DNA of 64,000 nucleotides from Couchioplanes caeruleus. GTDB lineage: Bacteria; Actinomycetota; Actinomycetes; Mycobacteriales; Micromonosporaceae. The notes beneath the pieces are model-generated. The model did not search any database, was not told where the DNA came from, and worked only from the letters and a program-made list of their open reading frames with translations. The translations under genes were made by a program, and so were the position numbers. The stretch's first letter is position 1. Every line of letters begins with the position of its first letter. The stretch lies in the NCBI RefSeq assembly GCF_003751945.1, contig NZ_RJKL01000001.1, positions 6,324,001 through 6,388,000 of the forward strand. Direction: 5' to 3'. Below are positions 48,651 through 56,780 of the stretch, one piece after another.

Positions 48651-49565
48651 ATGGTCGAGGCCGCCGTCGAGGTGCAGGACGTCGTCGTCAGATACGGCGA
48701 TGTCACCGCCGTCGACGGGGTCTCCCTGACCGTCCCGCGTGGGTCGATTCTCGCGCTGCTGGGCAACAACGGCGCCGGGAAGACCAGTTTGCTGCAGGTT
48801 TGCGAGGGTTTCCGCGGCCCGGACGGCGGCTCCGCCCGGGTGCTCGGGCTCGACCCGATCGCCGACCACGATGCCCTGATGCCGCGCCTGGGCATCATGC
48901 TGCAGTCCGGGGGCGTCTACCCCTGGGCGACCGCGGGCGAGATCCTCCGGCTCTTCGCCTCGTACGCGGCAAATCCGCTCGATGTGGACATGCTGCTCGA
49001 CCGCCTGGGCCTGCGGAAGTTCGCCAAGACCACCTTCCGGCGCCTCTCCGGCGGCGAACAGCAGCGACTCTCCCTCGCCGTCGCCCTCGTGGGCCGCCCC
49101 GAGCTGGTCTTCCTCGACGAGCCGACCGCCGGCATGGACGTCGGGGCCCGGCAGACCACCTGGCAGCTCGTCGACAGCCTCCGGGCCGACGGGGTGTCCG
49201 TGCTGCTCACCACCCACCTGCTCGACGAGGCCGAGAGCCTCGCCGACCACGTCGTCATCATGGACAACGGCGTGGTGGCGGCGACCGGCACCCCCGCCGA
49301 GCTGACCGCCGCGGCCGGCATCGACCTCCTTCAGATACGCGCGGATCCCGCCCTTCCCGTTGCCGCTCTGGCCGCCCGCCTCGACGCCACGGTCGCGGAG
49401 AGCTCCCCAGGCGAGTACACGGTGGCCGGCACCCTCGACACCGAGGTGATCGCGGCGGTGCTGGCCTGGTTCGCCGAGGCCGGAGCCCAGGTGACCGCGG
49501 TCAACACCCGCCGCCGCACCCTCGAGGACGTCTACCTCGCCCTGACCGCCGGAGCGACCCGATGA
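48651..49565 (+). CDS. ABC-2 exporter ATP-binding protein
   Basis: This 304-residue ATPase has Walker A GNNGAGKTS, signature RLSGGEQQRLSLAVAL, Walker B LVFLDEPTAGMD and switch TTHLLDEAESLADHV, then a C-terminal regulatory domain (about 220-304) as in drug- or polyketide-type exporters. The ATG at 48651 is preferred over a long N-terminal extension. Its stop overlaps the permease start (ATGA). Such pairs are often found near cytochrome oxidase or heme genes in actinobacteria, but none is visible here, so the cargo is unknown. Confidence 0.9.
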   Translation: MVEAAVEVQDVVVRYGDVTAVDGVSLTVPRGSILALLGNNGAGKTSLLQVCEGFRGPDGGSARVLGLDPIADHDALMPRLGIMLQSGGVYPWATAGEILRLFASYAANPLDVDMLLDRLGLRKFAKTTFRRLSGGEQQRLSLAVALVGRPELVFLDEPTAGMDVGARQTTWQLVDSLRADGVSVLLTTHLLDEAESLADHVVIMDNGVVAATGTPAELTAAAGIDLLQIRADPALPVAALAARLDATVAESSPGEYTVAGTLDTEVIAAVLAWFAEAGAQVTAVNTRRRTLEDVYLALTAGATR

Positions 49566-49594
49566 GCAGCCGCCGGAGCGACCCGATGAGCAGC
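49547..49594. repeat. Perfect 24-bp tandem duplication at the permease start
   Basis: Units 49547-49570 and 49571-49594 are identical. Each carries GGAGCGACCCGATGAGCAGC, that is, a ribosome binding site and a start codon in the same frame. The permease therefore has two equivalent starts eight codons apart, the second followed by a run of serine codons. Confidence 0.9.
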
Positions 49595-50386
49595 AGCAGC
49601 AGCAGCGAAAGCAGGCCGGCGGGCGCGGGCAGTGGCGTGTTCGCCCCGGCGCCCGGCCGCGCGCCCCTGCGGGCGATCCTGCGCAAGCAGATCCGGATGG
49701 AGTTGCTCCTGACCGCCCGGCGCGGCGAGGCGGTGGTGCTCGCCATGGGCGTCCCGCTGCTCGTCCTGCTCGGCGCCGGCCTCACCCGCGCGACCAACCT
49801 GCCCACCGACGACCGGCTCGGCTATGTCGTCCCCGGCGTCCTCGCGCTCACCGTCATGTCCACGGCGTTCACCGGGCAGGCGATCACCACCGGCTACGAG
49901 CGCAGCTACGGCGTGCTGAAGCGGCTCGGCGCCTCGCCGCTGACCCGGCCCGGCCTGCTCTTCTCCAAGACCGCGGCGATCCTCTGCCTCGTCGGTCTGC
50001 AGACGTCGGTGCTCGCCCTGGTCGGCGTCGCCGCCGGCTGGCGTCCGGAGCTGTCCCTGCTCCTGCCCGCCCTCGGCGTCACCGTCCTGGCGACGGCGGC
50101 CTACTGCGGACTGGCCCTGCTCATCGCCAGCCTGCTCCGCCCGGAGACGGTCACCGCCGCGGCCACGTTGATCTACGTTCTGATGCTCGCGGCCGGCGGC
50201 ATCATGTTCGCGGCACCGGATCTGGGTGCGGCGGGTCACTTTCTGCTGCCGCTCGCCGCCCACGCCGAGGCATTGCGGAACACGCTCACCAACGGCGCGG
50301 CCGTGCCCGGCACGATCTGGCTGAGCCTCACCCTGTGGGCCGTCGCCGCCCTCACCGGAGCCGCCCGCAAGTTCCGCTGGGAGTAG
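49562..50386 (+). CDS. ABC-2 type exporter permease
   Basis: This 274-residue membrane protein has a disordered Ser/Gly/Ala N-terminus (about 1-30) and six hydrophobic segments (about 58-75, 92-112, 135-160, 165-190, 198-218 and 245-265), with AFTGQAITTGYERSYGVLKR after the second, a typical ABC-2 phrase. It pairs with the ATPase directly upstream. The ATG at 49562 overlaps that stop, but an equal start exists at 49586 because of a 24-bp tandem duplication; both have the same ribosome binding site. Confidence 0.88.
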   Translation: MSSRRSDPMSSSSSSESRPAGAGSGVFAPAPGRAPLRAILRKQIRMELLLTARRGEAVVLAMGVPLLVLLGAGLTRATNLPTDDRLGYVVPGVLALTVMSTAFTGQAITTGYERSYGVLKRLGASPLTRPGLLFSKTAAILCLVGLQTSVLALVGVAAGWRPELSLLLPALGVTVLATAAYCGLALLIASLLRPETVTAAATLIYVLMLAAGGIMFAAPDLGAAGHFLLPLAAHAEALRNTLTNGAAVPGTIWLSLTLWAVAALTGAARKFRWE

Positions 50387-51192
50387 CGGCCAGCGCGGGC
50401 TCGCCCCCTACGCGATGATCGTGCTCGGCCGCGAGTCGCGCGGTCCCCAGCGGGCCCGAGGGAGATCGAGGCAGCGGCGCGCGGTGCGGGATCGCGCCGG
50501 CGAGGCGCGGTGCGGGGACCGAAGCGGCGACGGCCGGTGCGGGGTCGAGGGATGACGCGCCCGGGGTTGCTCACGGTGACCACCGGTGGACTCCTCGCGT
50601 CGAGCGGTAGGGACGGTGTCTCGCCTGGCGGCGCCTCCGGCGGTTCTCCCCGTTGGCCGAATCGGATCATAGTGCGCCATGCCGGGCGCATGCCGATGCC
50701 TCGATCGCTGTCAAGTGGGCCGATCGGCGGCGGGGTCTCACGACCGGGTGGTTTGGTCCAGTACGGACGATCGACTTCTCGTCCAAGATCATATGAGCCA
50801 CGCGCGTGCGCTCCGCGGTGGGTGCGTCACGGTGCGGAATCGCGGTTTCCCGTACCGGACAAATGACGGCTGCCAATACGGAGGAAACGGTCAAATATTG
50901 ACGGCGATGTCAAGTCTTCCGTCACTCTCGGTTTGCCTGGTAGTTTGTCCGTTGTAGAGCTGAGTTCACCTGCAATGCACAGGATGCGCCGCACGGCGGC
51001 ATCCGAAATTTGCGGACGGCCCAAGTAAAGATTGCGACACGCGGGGTCGGCTTTAACCAGATCCTCGTCTAGCGTTCACCGCCTAGGCGTCCTTGCGCTT
51101 GTTTGTTGTGGGCCAAGGGGTGGGGGGCGTGGAAACGTGGTGTGCGCGAAATTGCCGAGTGGGCGTGGGGTCTCACCGGAGGCAGAGGCGTC
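50387..51192. other. 806-bp spacer before the exopolysaccharide locus
   Basis: No convincing gene lies here. The first 280 bp are very GC-rich. The part from about 50840 to 51110 is distinctly richer in A and T than its surroundings and is probably the promoter and leader region of the exopolysaccharide genes. It contains a triple GTCAA/TTGAC/GTCAA half-site array (50890-50913). Short frames within it lack coding character and ribosome binding sites. Confidence 0.55.
50890..50913. promoter_or_regulatory. Triple half-site array upstream of the exopolysaccharide locus
   Basis: GTCAA (50890-50894), TTGAC (50898-50902) and GTCAA (50909-50913) make two overlapping dyads with 3- and 6-bp spacers. 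TTGAC could also serve as a -35 element. A regulator bound here would overlap the likely promoter region of the first transferase gene. Confidence 0.4.
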
Positions 51193-52710
51193 GTGACAGC
51201 GACGGGAATGACGGCGGGCAACGCCGATACCCAGGACATTCCGAAAATTTCAGACTACCCGGACGTCGGCGACAGGGATCTCGGCGACATCTGGGGACGA
51301 GGGCAAGCCGACCGATGGGTCTGGGAGGCGCGCTACGTCAAGCTGCTCCTGGTCGTCGACTTCGGAGCGACGCTGGTGGCCACCCTGGCCGCCTTCGTGC
51401 TGCGCTTCCAGGGCGCCGCGTATGCGGACTGGTATCTCGTGCTTTCCGCGCTCATCCCGCTGCTGTGGGTGGGCCTGCTGGCGCTGACCCATGCGTACGA
51501 ACGGCGCGTCCTGTTCGTCGGCGGCGAGGAGTATCAGCGCGTCCTGCGCGCCGGCGTACGCCTGACCGTCGGCATGGCCCTGGTGTCCTACGTCGCCAAG
51601 GCCGACCTCGCCCGCGGCTATCTGCTCATCGCCCTGGTGCTGACCACCGTTCTGTCCCTGTCCGGGCGTGTGGTGCTGCGCAAGATCCTGCACCGCGCCC
51701 GCCGGAAGGGCGCCTGCATGCACCGGGTTCTGGTGCTTGGTCACGCGCCGGCGGTCGCGCAGCTCACCCGGCAGTTGCACCGGCGCTACCACCACGGCTT
51801 GCAGGTCATCGGCGCCTGTCTGCCCGCCGACCAGCTCGCCGGGGCGTCGCACCTGGTGGAGGTGCCGGTGTTCGGCGCCCTCGGCGCCGCCGCCAACTCG
51901 GCCGCCGCGGCCGGTGCCGACACGGTCATGGTGCTGTCGTGTCCCGAGCTCGACGGTCCCATGCTGCGCCGGCTCGCCTGGGAGCTGGAGCGCGACGACA
52001 TCGACCTGATCGTGTCGTCCGCGCTCGTGGACACCGCGGGCGACCGCATCACGGTGCGCCCGGTGGACGGGCTGCCGATGATGCACGTCGAGCACCCGCG
52101 CCTGTCCGGCGGCCGGCGGTTGATCAAGTCGGTCTTCGACGTCTCGGTGTCGGCCCTGCTGCTGGTGCTGGTCGCGCCCGTCTTCCTGGCGATCGCGCTG
52201 ATCATCAAGCTGGACACCGGGGGGCCGGTGTTCTTCCGGCAGGTCCGCGTCGCCCGGGGTGGCGAGATGTTCCGGATGGTGAAGTTCCGGACGATGCACA
52301 CCGACGCGGAGGCGCGCGTCGCCGCCATGCGCGAGCAGAACGAGTTCTCCGGCGTGCTGTTCAAGATCCGCGACGATCCGCGGGTCACCCGCTCCGGCCG
52401 CTGGCTGCGCCGGTATTCGCTGGACGAGCTGCCCCAGCTCATCAACGTGCTGCTGGGTGAGATGTCGCTCGTGGGGCCGCGGCCGCCGCTGCCCAGCGAG
52501 GTCGAGCAGTACCCGCAGGACATGCGCCGGCGGTTGGTGGTCAAGCCCGGCATGACGGGGCTGTGGCAGGTGAGTGGGCGCTCGGATCTGTCGTGGGAGG
52601 ACTCGATCCGGCTGGACCTGCGGTATGTGGAGAACTGGTCGTTCACGGTGGACCTGGTCATCCTCATGCGGACCGCGATGGTGGTGCTGCGGGGCGCGGG
52701 CGCGTACTAG
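51193..52710 (+). CDS. Undecaprenyl-phosphate sugar-phosphate transferase (WbaP/CpsE type)
   Basis: This 505-residue polyprenyl glycosylphosphotransferase starts polysaccharide repeat-unit synthesis by moving a hexose-1-phosphate onto undecaprenyl phosphate. The N-terminal half has four membrane helices (about 45-175) and a Rossmann-like domain. The C-terminal catalytic domain (about 310-505) has a membrane helix, then FRMVKFRTMHTDAE, RRYSLDELPQLINVLLGEMS, LVGPRPPLPSEVEQY and KPGMTGLWQVSGRS. The GTG at 51193, with GGAGG upstream, is my choice; an ATG-less extension to 51103 is in frame but lacks support. It is the first gene of the locus. Confidence 0.92.
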   Translation: MTATGMTAGNADTQDIPKISDYPDVGDRDLGDIWGRGQADRWVWEARYVKLLLVVDFGATLVATLAAFVLRFQGAAYADWYLVLSALIPLLWVGLLALTHAYERRVLFVGGEEYQRVLRAGVRLTVGMALVSYVAKADLARGYLLIALVLTTVLSLSGRVVLRKILHRARRKGACMHRVLVLGHAPAVAQLTRQLHRRYHHGLQVIGACLPADQLAGASHLVEVPVFGALGAAANSAAAAGADTVMVLSCPELDGPMLRRLAWELERDDIDLIVSSALVDTAGDRITVRPVDGLPMMHVEHPRLSGGRRLIKSVFDVSVSALLLVLVAPVFLAIALIIKLDTGGPVFFRQVRVARGGEMFRMVKFRTMHTDAEARVAAMREQNEFSGVLFKIRDDPRVTRSGRWLRRYSLDELPQLINVLLGEMSLVGPRPPLPSEVEQYPQDMRRRLVVKPGMTGLWQVSGRSDLSWEDSIRLDLRYVENWSFTVDLVILMRTAMVVLRGAGAY

Positions 52711-52770
52711 ACGCGCCCGGCCTTCGAGAGGAACGTGCGGTCGGGACGCCGCAGATGTGGGGACAGTTCG

Positions 52771-53631
52771 GTGGTATTGCTCTATTTCATTGCTGGCTTG
52801 TCGGTCATCGTCCCAGCGGTGGCCGGGCCGCTGCTCGCCTACGGGCCGGGCCGGCGGCTGGCCCGGGGACGCCTGGTCACCAAGACCGGGGAGGCGGCCG
52901 CGGGGCTCGTCGTGACGCTCGGGCGGCCCGTGACGGCGCTGGCGTTCCTGCTGTTCTGGGGCGCGGTCATCACCGCCGTCTTCTGGCCCGTCGGCCTGCT
53001 CGCCCACAGCCTCGAGGACGCGATCGACTGGCCGGTGCTCCTGTGGGTCACCGAGCGGCGCAATCCCACCTTCGAGGAGTTCAACTGGTTCTACACCGCT
53101 CTCGGTGACCGGGACCCGCTCAAGAAGGTGGTGGTCGTCGCCGCGGTCGTCTTCGCCGTGCTGTGGCGCCGGCGCTTCTGGATCCCGCTGGTCGCGATCC
53201 TGATCAGCTTTCCGTTCGAGCAGTACGTCCAGGCGATCCTGACCGGCATGGTGGACCGTGGTCACCCGCCGACCGGGCTGGGGTCGTACCCGTCGGGTGG
53301 CATCGCGCGGGTCGTCATGACCTTCGGGGCGATCGCCCTGTTCATCGCGCTCACCTGGAAGCTGAGCCGCCGCTGGCACGTGGTGTTCGGCACCGTGGTG
53401 TTCGTGCTGGCGGCGTACGAGGGCTACTCGCGGATCTACACGCAGAAGCACTGGATCACCGACGTGATCAGCGGCCTGACCTTCGGGCCGGCCCTGTTCC
53501 TCGGTTACGCGGTCGCCGTCTGCATCCTCGCCGGTCGCTATCCGCGCCCCGGGCCCGAGGTGGTCGCGGCGGGAGAGGAGGCCGGGGAGGGCGCCGGCGA
53601 GCAGCGGCCGGAGGCGGTGCCGGCGGCGTGA
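52771..53631 (+). CDS. PAP2-family membrane phosphatase-like protein
   Basis: This protein of about 286 residues has six hydrophobic segments and a C-terminal PAP2 region. Motif 3 is intact (SRIYTQKHWITDVISG), and motif 1 may be represented by VDRGHPPTG. Motif 2, usually PSGH, reads SYPSGGIARV, so the histidine that protonates the leaving group is missing. In a polysaccharide locus the usual role would be recycling undecaprenyl pyrophosphate. The C-terminus is Glu/Gly-rich and disordered. Start is GTG 52771 or 52735. Its stop overlaps the next start (GTGA). Confidence 0.8.
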   Translation: MVLLYFIAGLSVIVPAVAGPLLAYGPGRRLARGRLVTKTGEAAAGLVVTLGRPVTALAFLLFWGAVITAVFWPVGLLAHSLEDAIDWPVLLWVTERRNPTFEEFNWFYTALGDRDPLKKVVVVAAVVFAVLWRRRFWIPLVAILISFPFEQYVQAILTGMVDRGHPPTGLGSYPSGGIARVVMTFGAIALFIALTWKLSRRWHVVFGTVVFVLAAYEGYSRIYTQKHWITDVISGLTFGPALFLGYAVAVCILAGRYPRPGPEVVAAGEEAGEGAGEQRPEAVPAA

Positions 53632-54569
53632 CGACCATGCTCGTCGCCTCGACCGGCGGCCATCTCGCGGAGCTGTACGACCTGGCTCCGCGGCTCGGCG
53701 TGGGGACGCGGCGGTGGGTGACGTTCGACAGCCCGCAGAGCCGCTCGCTGCTCGACGGCGAGGATGTCGCCTTCGTCCCGCCGGTCACCAGCCGTGACAT
53801 GACCGGAGTCCTGCGTGACCTGGCGGTGGCGCGGCGGATGTTCAGGGCCGAGCGCTACGAGCACGTCATCAGCACCGGCGCCGCCGTCGCCATGGCGTTC
53901 TTCCTGCCGGCCACCGCGGCCGGGGTGCGGTGCTCCTATATCGAGAGCGCCACCCGCACCGCCGGCCCGTCGCTCACCGGCCGCCTGGCGGCGCGGGTGC
54001 CCCGGGTCGGCCTCTACACGCAGTATCCGGGGTGGGCCGCCGGCTCCTGGCGCTACGGCGGATCCATCTTCGATGCCTTCGAGGCCGAGGTGAGGGCCGA
54101 GCCGCCGCCGATCCGCAAGGTGGTGGTGACCCTCGGTACGCACGCGCGGTACACGTTCCCGCGCCTGCTCACCCACCTTGTCGGACTCTTGCCATCGGAG
54201 TGGGAGATCCTGTGGCAAGTCGGCTCGACCGTCATCGATGCGATGCCCGAAGGGGCGCGACGACAGGTGCCGATCACCGAGATGCGGCAGGCTTTGGCGG
54301 AGGCGGACGTCGTCATCTCCCATGCGGGTGTCGGCTCCGCCCTGGCGGCTATGCAGGCCGGCAAACGTGCGTTGTACGTCCCCCGGCGTAAGGCGTACGG
54401 CGAGCACATCGACGACCATCAGGTCGAGATGGCTCGGGAACTGGAAGGCAGAAAACTGGTTGTGGCCCGCGAGGCACAGGACGTCACCCTCGCGGATCTC
54501 GAGACAGCCGCAGCCTGGTCGGTGCGGGCCGCCCCCGGCGTCGCGCCGTTCCGGCTCGTACCGCGGTGA
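53628..54569 (+). CDS. Glycosyltransferase of the EpsF/Alg13-Alg14 type
   Basis: This 313-residue protein joins an Alg14-like N-terminal half (MLVASTGGHLAELYDL, HVISTGAAVAMAFFLPATAA, CSYIESATRTAGPS) to an Alg13/MurG-like C-terminal half (VVVTLGTHARYTFPR, ADVVISHAGVGSALAAMQAG, RRKAYGEHIDDHQVEMAREL). This pairing transfers a sugar, often GlcNAc or galactose, onto the lipid-linked first sugar. The GTG start overlaps the PAP2-family stop, and both genes belong to the same operon. Donor and acceptor cannot be read from sequence. Confidence 0.9.
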   Translation: MTTMLVASTGGHLAELYDLAPRLGVGTRRWVTFDSPQSRSLLDGEDVAFVPPVTSRDMTGVLRDLAVARRMFRAERYEHVISTGAAVAMAFFLPATAAGVRCSYIESATRTAGPSLTGRLAARVPRVGLYTQYPGWAAGSWRYGGSIFDAFEAEVRAEPPPIRKVVVTLGTHARYTFPRLLTHLVGLLPSEWEILWQVGSTVIDAMPEGARRQVPITEMRQALAEADVVISHAGVGSALAAMQAGKRALYVPRRKAYGEHIDDHQVEMARELEGRKLVVAREAQDVTLADLETAAAWSVRAAPGVAPFRLVPR

Positions 54570-54702
54570 CGATGCGTCCGTGCCATGTCCCCTGTGCACG
54601 GTTCAAAGAAAAAGGACGCGGTCTTCGTCCGTACGGTCGATAGCGCGCTGCTCGCCGGAGCACCAGGCTGCGTCAATCCTTAATTTTTTATTAGGAGGGC
54701 TC

Positions 54703-56682
54703 GTGTCCCTGAAGCGTCGACTCCGGCCGCGGCCGCTCACCAGGATCCTGGTGCCGGCCGTGGTGACGAGTCTGACGGTCGCAATGACCGCCATTCCGGC
54801 GAATGCCGTGAACGTACCCCCGAGTGAAGCGGCCAGCATCGTCGCGGCGAGCCCTGCGGACAACACCCCGCACGCCCAGAACGGCAGCATGCGGGCGTTC
54901 GCACAGATTGGTAACACTGTCTACGCGGGTGGATCGTTCACCGGCGTCAAGGCGGCCGGTGCCACCTCCTGGTCGCCGCTGAGCAACCTCATCGCGTACG
55001 ACGTGACGACGGGCGCGATCAAGACCGGTTTCACCCCGGAGCTGGACGGCGCGGTGCAGACCCTCGCGGTCAGCCCCGAGGGCAAGCTGATCGTGGGCGG
55101 CAGCTTCGGCACCGTCAACGGTGTCGCCCGCAAGAACCTCGTCGCGCTCGACCCTGCGACCGGCGCGACGGTCGCCTCCTGGGTCGGCCGCAGCGACGGC
55201 GGCGTCGTGCGCCGCGCCATCGTGCAGGGCAACCACCTCTACATCGGCGGTGCCTTCCACTGGGTCAACGGCACTCAGCACTCGCTGCTCGCCCGGCTCA
55301 ACGCCACCACCGGCGCGATCGACCCGACGTTCCAGATCGACGCGGGCGGAGCCCGGCCCTACCCCAACTCGACGGAGTTGGTCTGGGGCCTCGCGGTCGC
55401 TCCGGATGGTGAGACCGTCGTGGCGGTCGGCAACTTCACCTCCGTGAACGGCGCCAGCCGCAACCAGGTCGTCATGATCGACACCTCGGGTACGCCGGCC
55501 GTCGCGGACTGGAGCACCGACCGGTATGTGGCCGCCTGCTACAGCGGCACCTTCCCGTTCTACGCGCGCGACGTCGACTTCTCCGACGACAGCAAGTACT
55601 TCGTCATCATCGCCGACGGCGGGCGCAGCAACGACGCGTACTGCGACGCCACCGCGCGCTGGGAGACCGCCGACCGGGGTACGAACGTCAAGGCCACCTG
55701 GGTGGACTTCACGGGCACCGACTCGGTCACCTCCCTCGAGGTCGCCGACGGCGTGGTCTACGTGGGCGGGCACTTCCGCTGGCAGAACAACGCCAACGGG
55801 AACGACACGCAGGGTCCCGGCGGCGTCAGCCGGTACGGCATCGCCGCGCTGGACCAGCAGAACGGCGTTCCGCTGAACTGGAACCCGACCCGTTCTCCCG
55901 GCAGCCAGTTGCCGAGTGGGGGCACCAACTGGGGCCCGATCATGTGGGAGATCTGGAAGGGTCCGAACGGCCTCTTCGTCGGCCAGGACTCCGACGGTCT
56001 CGGCAACGAGTACCACGGCCGTCTCGGCTACTTCCCGGAGTCGGGCGGGCGCAACATCCCGGTCCAGGACGCGCCTCAGGCCGATGCGGGCTTCCTCTAC
56101 CTGGGTGCGGGCAACGGCCAGCTCACCAAGGTCGCGTACGGTCCGGGCGGCCTCGGCACCCCGGCCGTCGTGAGCCAGCCGCAGTTCACCAACGGCCGCG
56201 CGGCGTTCGCCCTGCACAACAAGCTCTACTGGGCGAAGACCGACTTCTCGATGCCGACCGGTGCGGTCCTGAACGTGTCGATGCTGACCAACGGCACCAT
56301 CGGTGCGCCGTGGGTGGGCAGCGGCTACAACTCCTGGTTCCAGGCCACCGCGATGACCGGTGCCTTCTACCTCCAGGGCCGGATGTACTACACGTCAGCG
56401 TCGAGTAACAATCTGTTCTACCGGTACCTCACGCCGGACGGCTCGGTCATCGGTTGCACTTCGTTCGCGGTCGCTACGACGGGTATCGATTGGCGCACGG
56501 TCCGTGGTATGACCTGGGTTGCAGGGAAGCTCGTCTATGGTTCCACGGACGGGAGGCTGCGTACCGTCGCGTTCGACCCGGCTGCCACCACGGCCGTCAA
56601 CGGTTCGACGGCGACCGTGGTGGCCAACGGCAACACGGCGGCGAACTGGAACAGCTCGACCCTGTTCTTCGCGACGTCGTAA
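54703..56682 (+). CDS. Secreted DUF5122-type beta-propeller protein
   Basis: This 659-residue exported protein has a Sec signal peptide (about 1-36, with a basic N-terminus and cleavage near ANAVNV). It is built of blades with the phrase VYAGGSFTGV, IVGGSFGTVNG, YIGGAFHWVNG, VAVGNFTSVNG and VYVGGHFRWQNN, each followed by an LDPATGA-like or LDQQNGV-like strand. Such delta-60/DUF5122 propellers are found in adhesins and surface proteins. GGAGG lies just before the GTG start in an unusually AT-rich leader, suggesting its own promoter. Its place among polysaccharide genes suggests a matrix or attachment role. Confidence 0.85.
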   Translation: MSLKRRLRPRPLTRILVPAVVTSLTVAMTAIPANAVNVPPSEAASIVAASPADNTPHAQNGSMRAFAQIGNTVYAGGSFTGVKAAGATSWSPLSNLIAYDVTTGAIKTGFTPELDGAVQTLAVSPEGKLIVGGSFGTVNGVARKNLVALDPATGATVASWVGRSDGGVVRRAIVQGNHLYIGGAFHWVNGTQHSLLARLNATTGAIDPTFQIDAGGARPYPNSTELVWGLAVAPDGETVVAVGNFTSVNGASRNQVVMIDTSGTPAVADWSTDRYVAACYSGTFPFYARDVDFSDDSKYFVIIADGGRSNDAYCDATARWETADRGTNVKATWVDFTGTDSVTSLEVADGVVYVGGHFRWQNNANGNDTQGPGGVSRYGIAALDQQNGVPLNWNPTRSPGSQLPSGGTNWGPIMWEIWKGPNGLFVGQDSDGLGNEYHGRLGYFPESGGRNIPVQDAPQADAGFLYLGAGNGQLTKVAYGPGGLGTPAVVSQPQFTNGRAAFALHNKLYWAKTDFSMPTGAVLNVSMLTNGTIGAPWVGSGYNSWFQATAMTGAFYLQGRMYYTSASSNNLFYRYLTPDGSVIGCTSFAVATTGIDWRTVRGMTWVAGKLVYGSTDGRLRTVAFDPAATTAVNGSTATVVANGNTAANWNSSTLFFATS

Positions 56683-56697
56683 CGAACGTAGGAGGGA

Positions 56698-56735
56698 CCG
56701 TTCCCGGCCGGGCAGCGTCGCCTGGCCGGGAACGG
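56698..56735. terminator. 12-bp perfect hairpin after the propeller gene
   Basis: CCGTTCCCGGCC (56698-56709) and GGCCGGGAACGG (56724-56735) pair perfectly around a 14-base loop, 16 bp after the propeller stop. No T-run follows. It probably ends or attenuates transcription before the chain-length regulator gene. Confidence 0.65.
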
Positions 56736-56780
56736 CCCGTCGGACCGGACACAAGTGCAGATGTCGGGGAGAGACGACAC

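Noticed and set aside
50679..50957. 92-codon plus-strand frame in the spacer before the exopolysaccharide genes
   Set aside because: Codon use lacks the GC-rich third positions of genuine genes here, and no ribosome binding site or protein pattern is seen.
51250..53451. 733-codon minus-strand open frame opposite the transferase and PAP2 genes
   Set aside because: Repetitive His/Gln/Asp/Arg-rich composition and antisense position mark it as a shadow.
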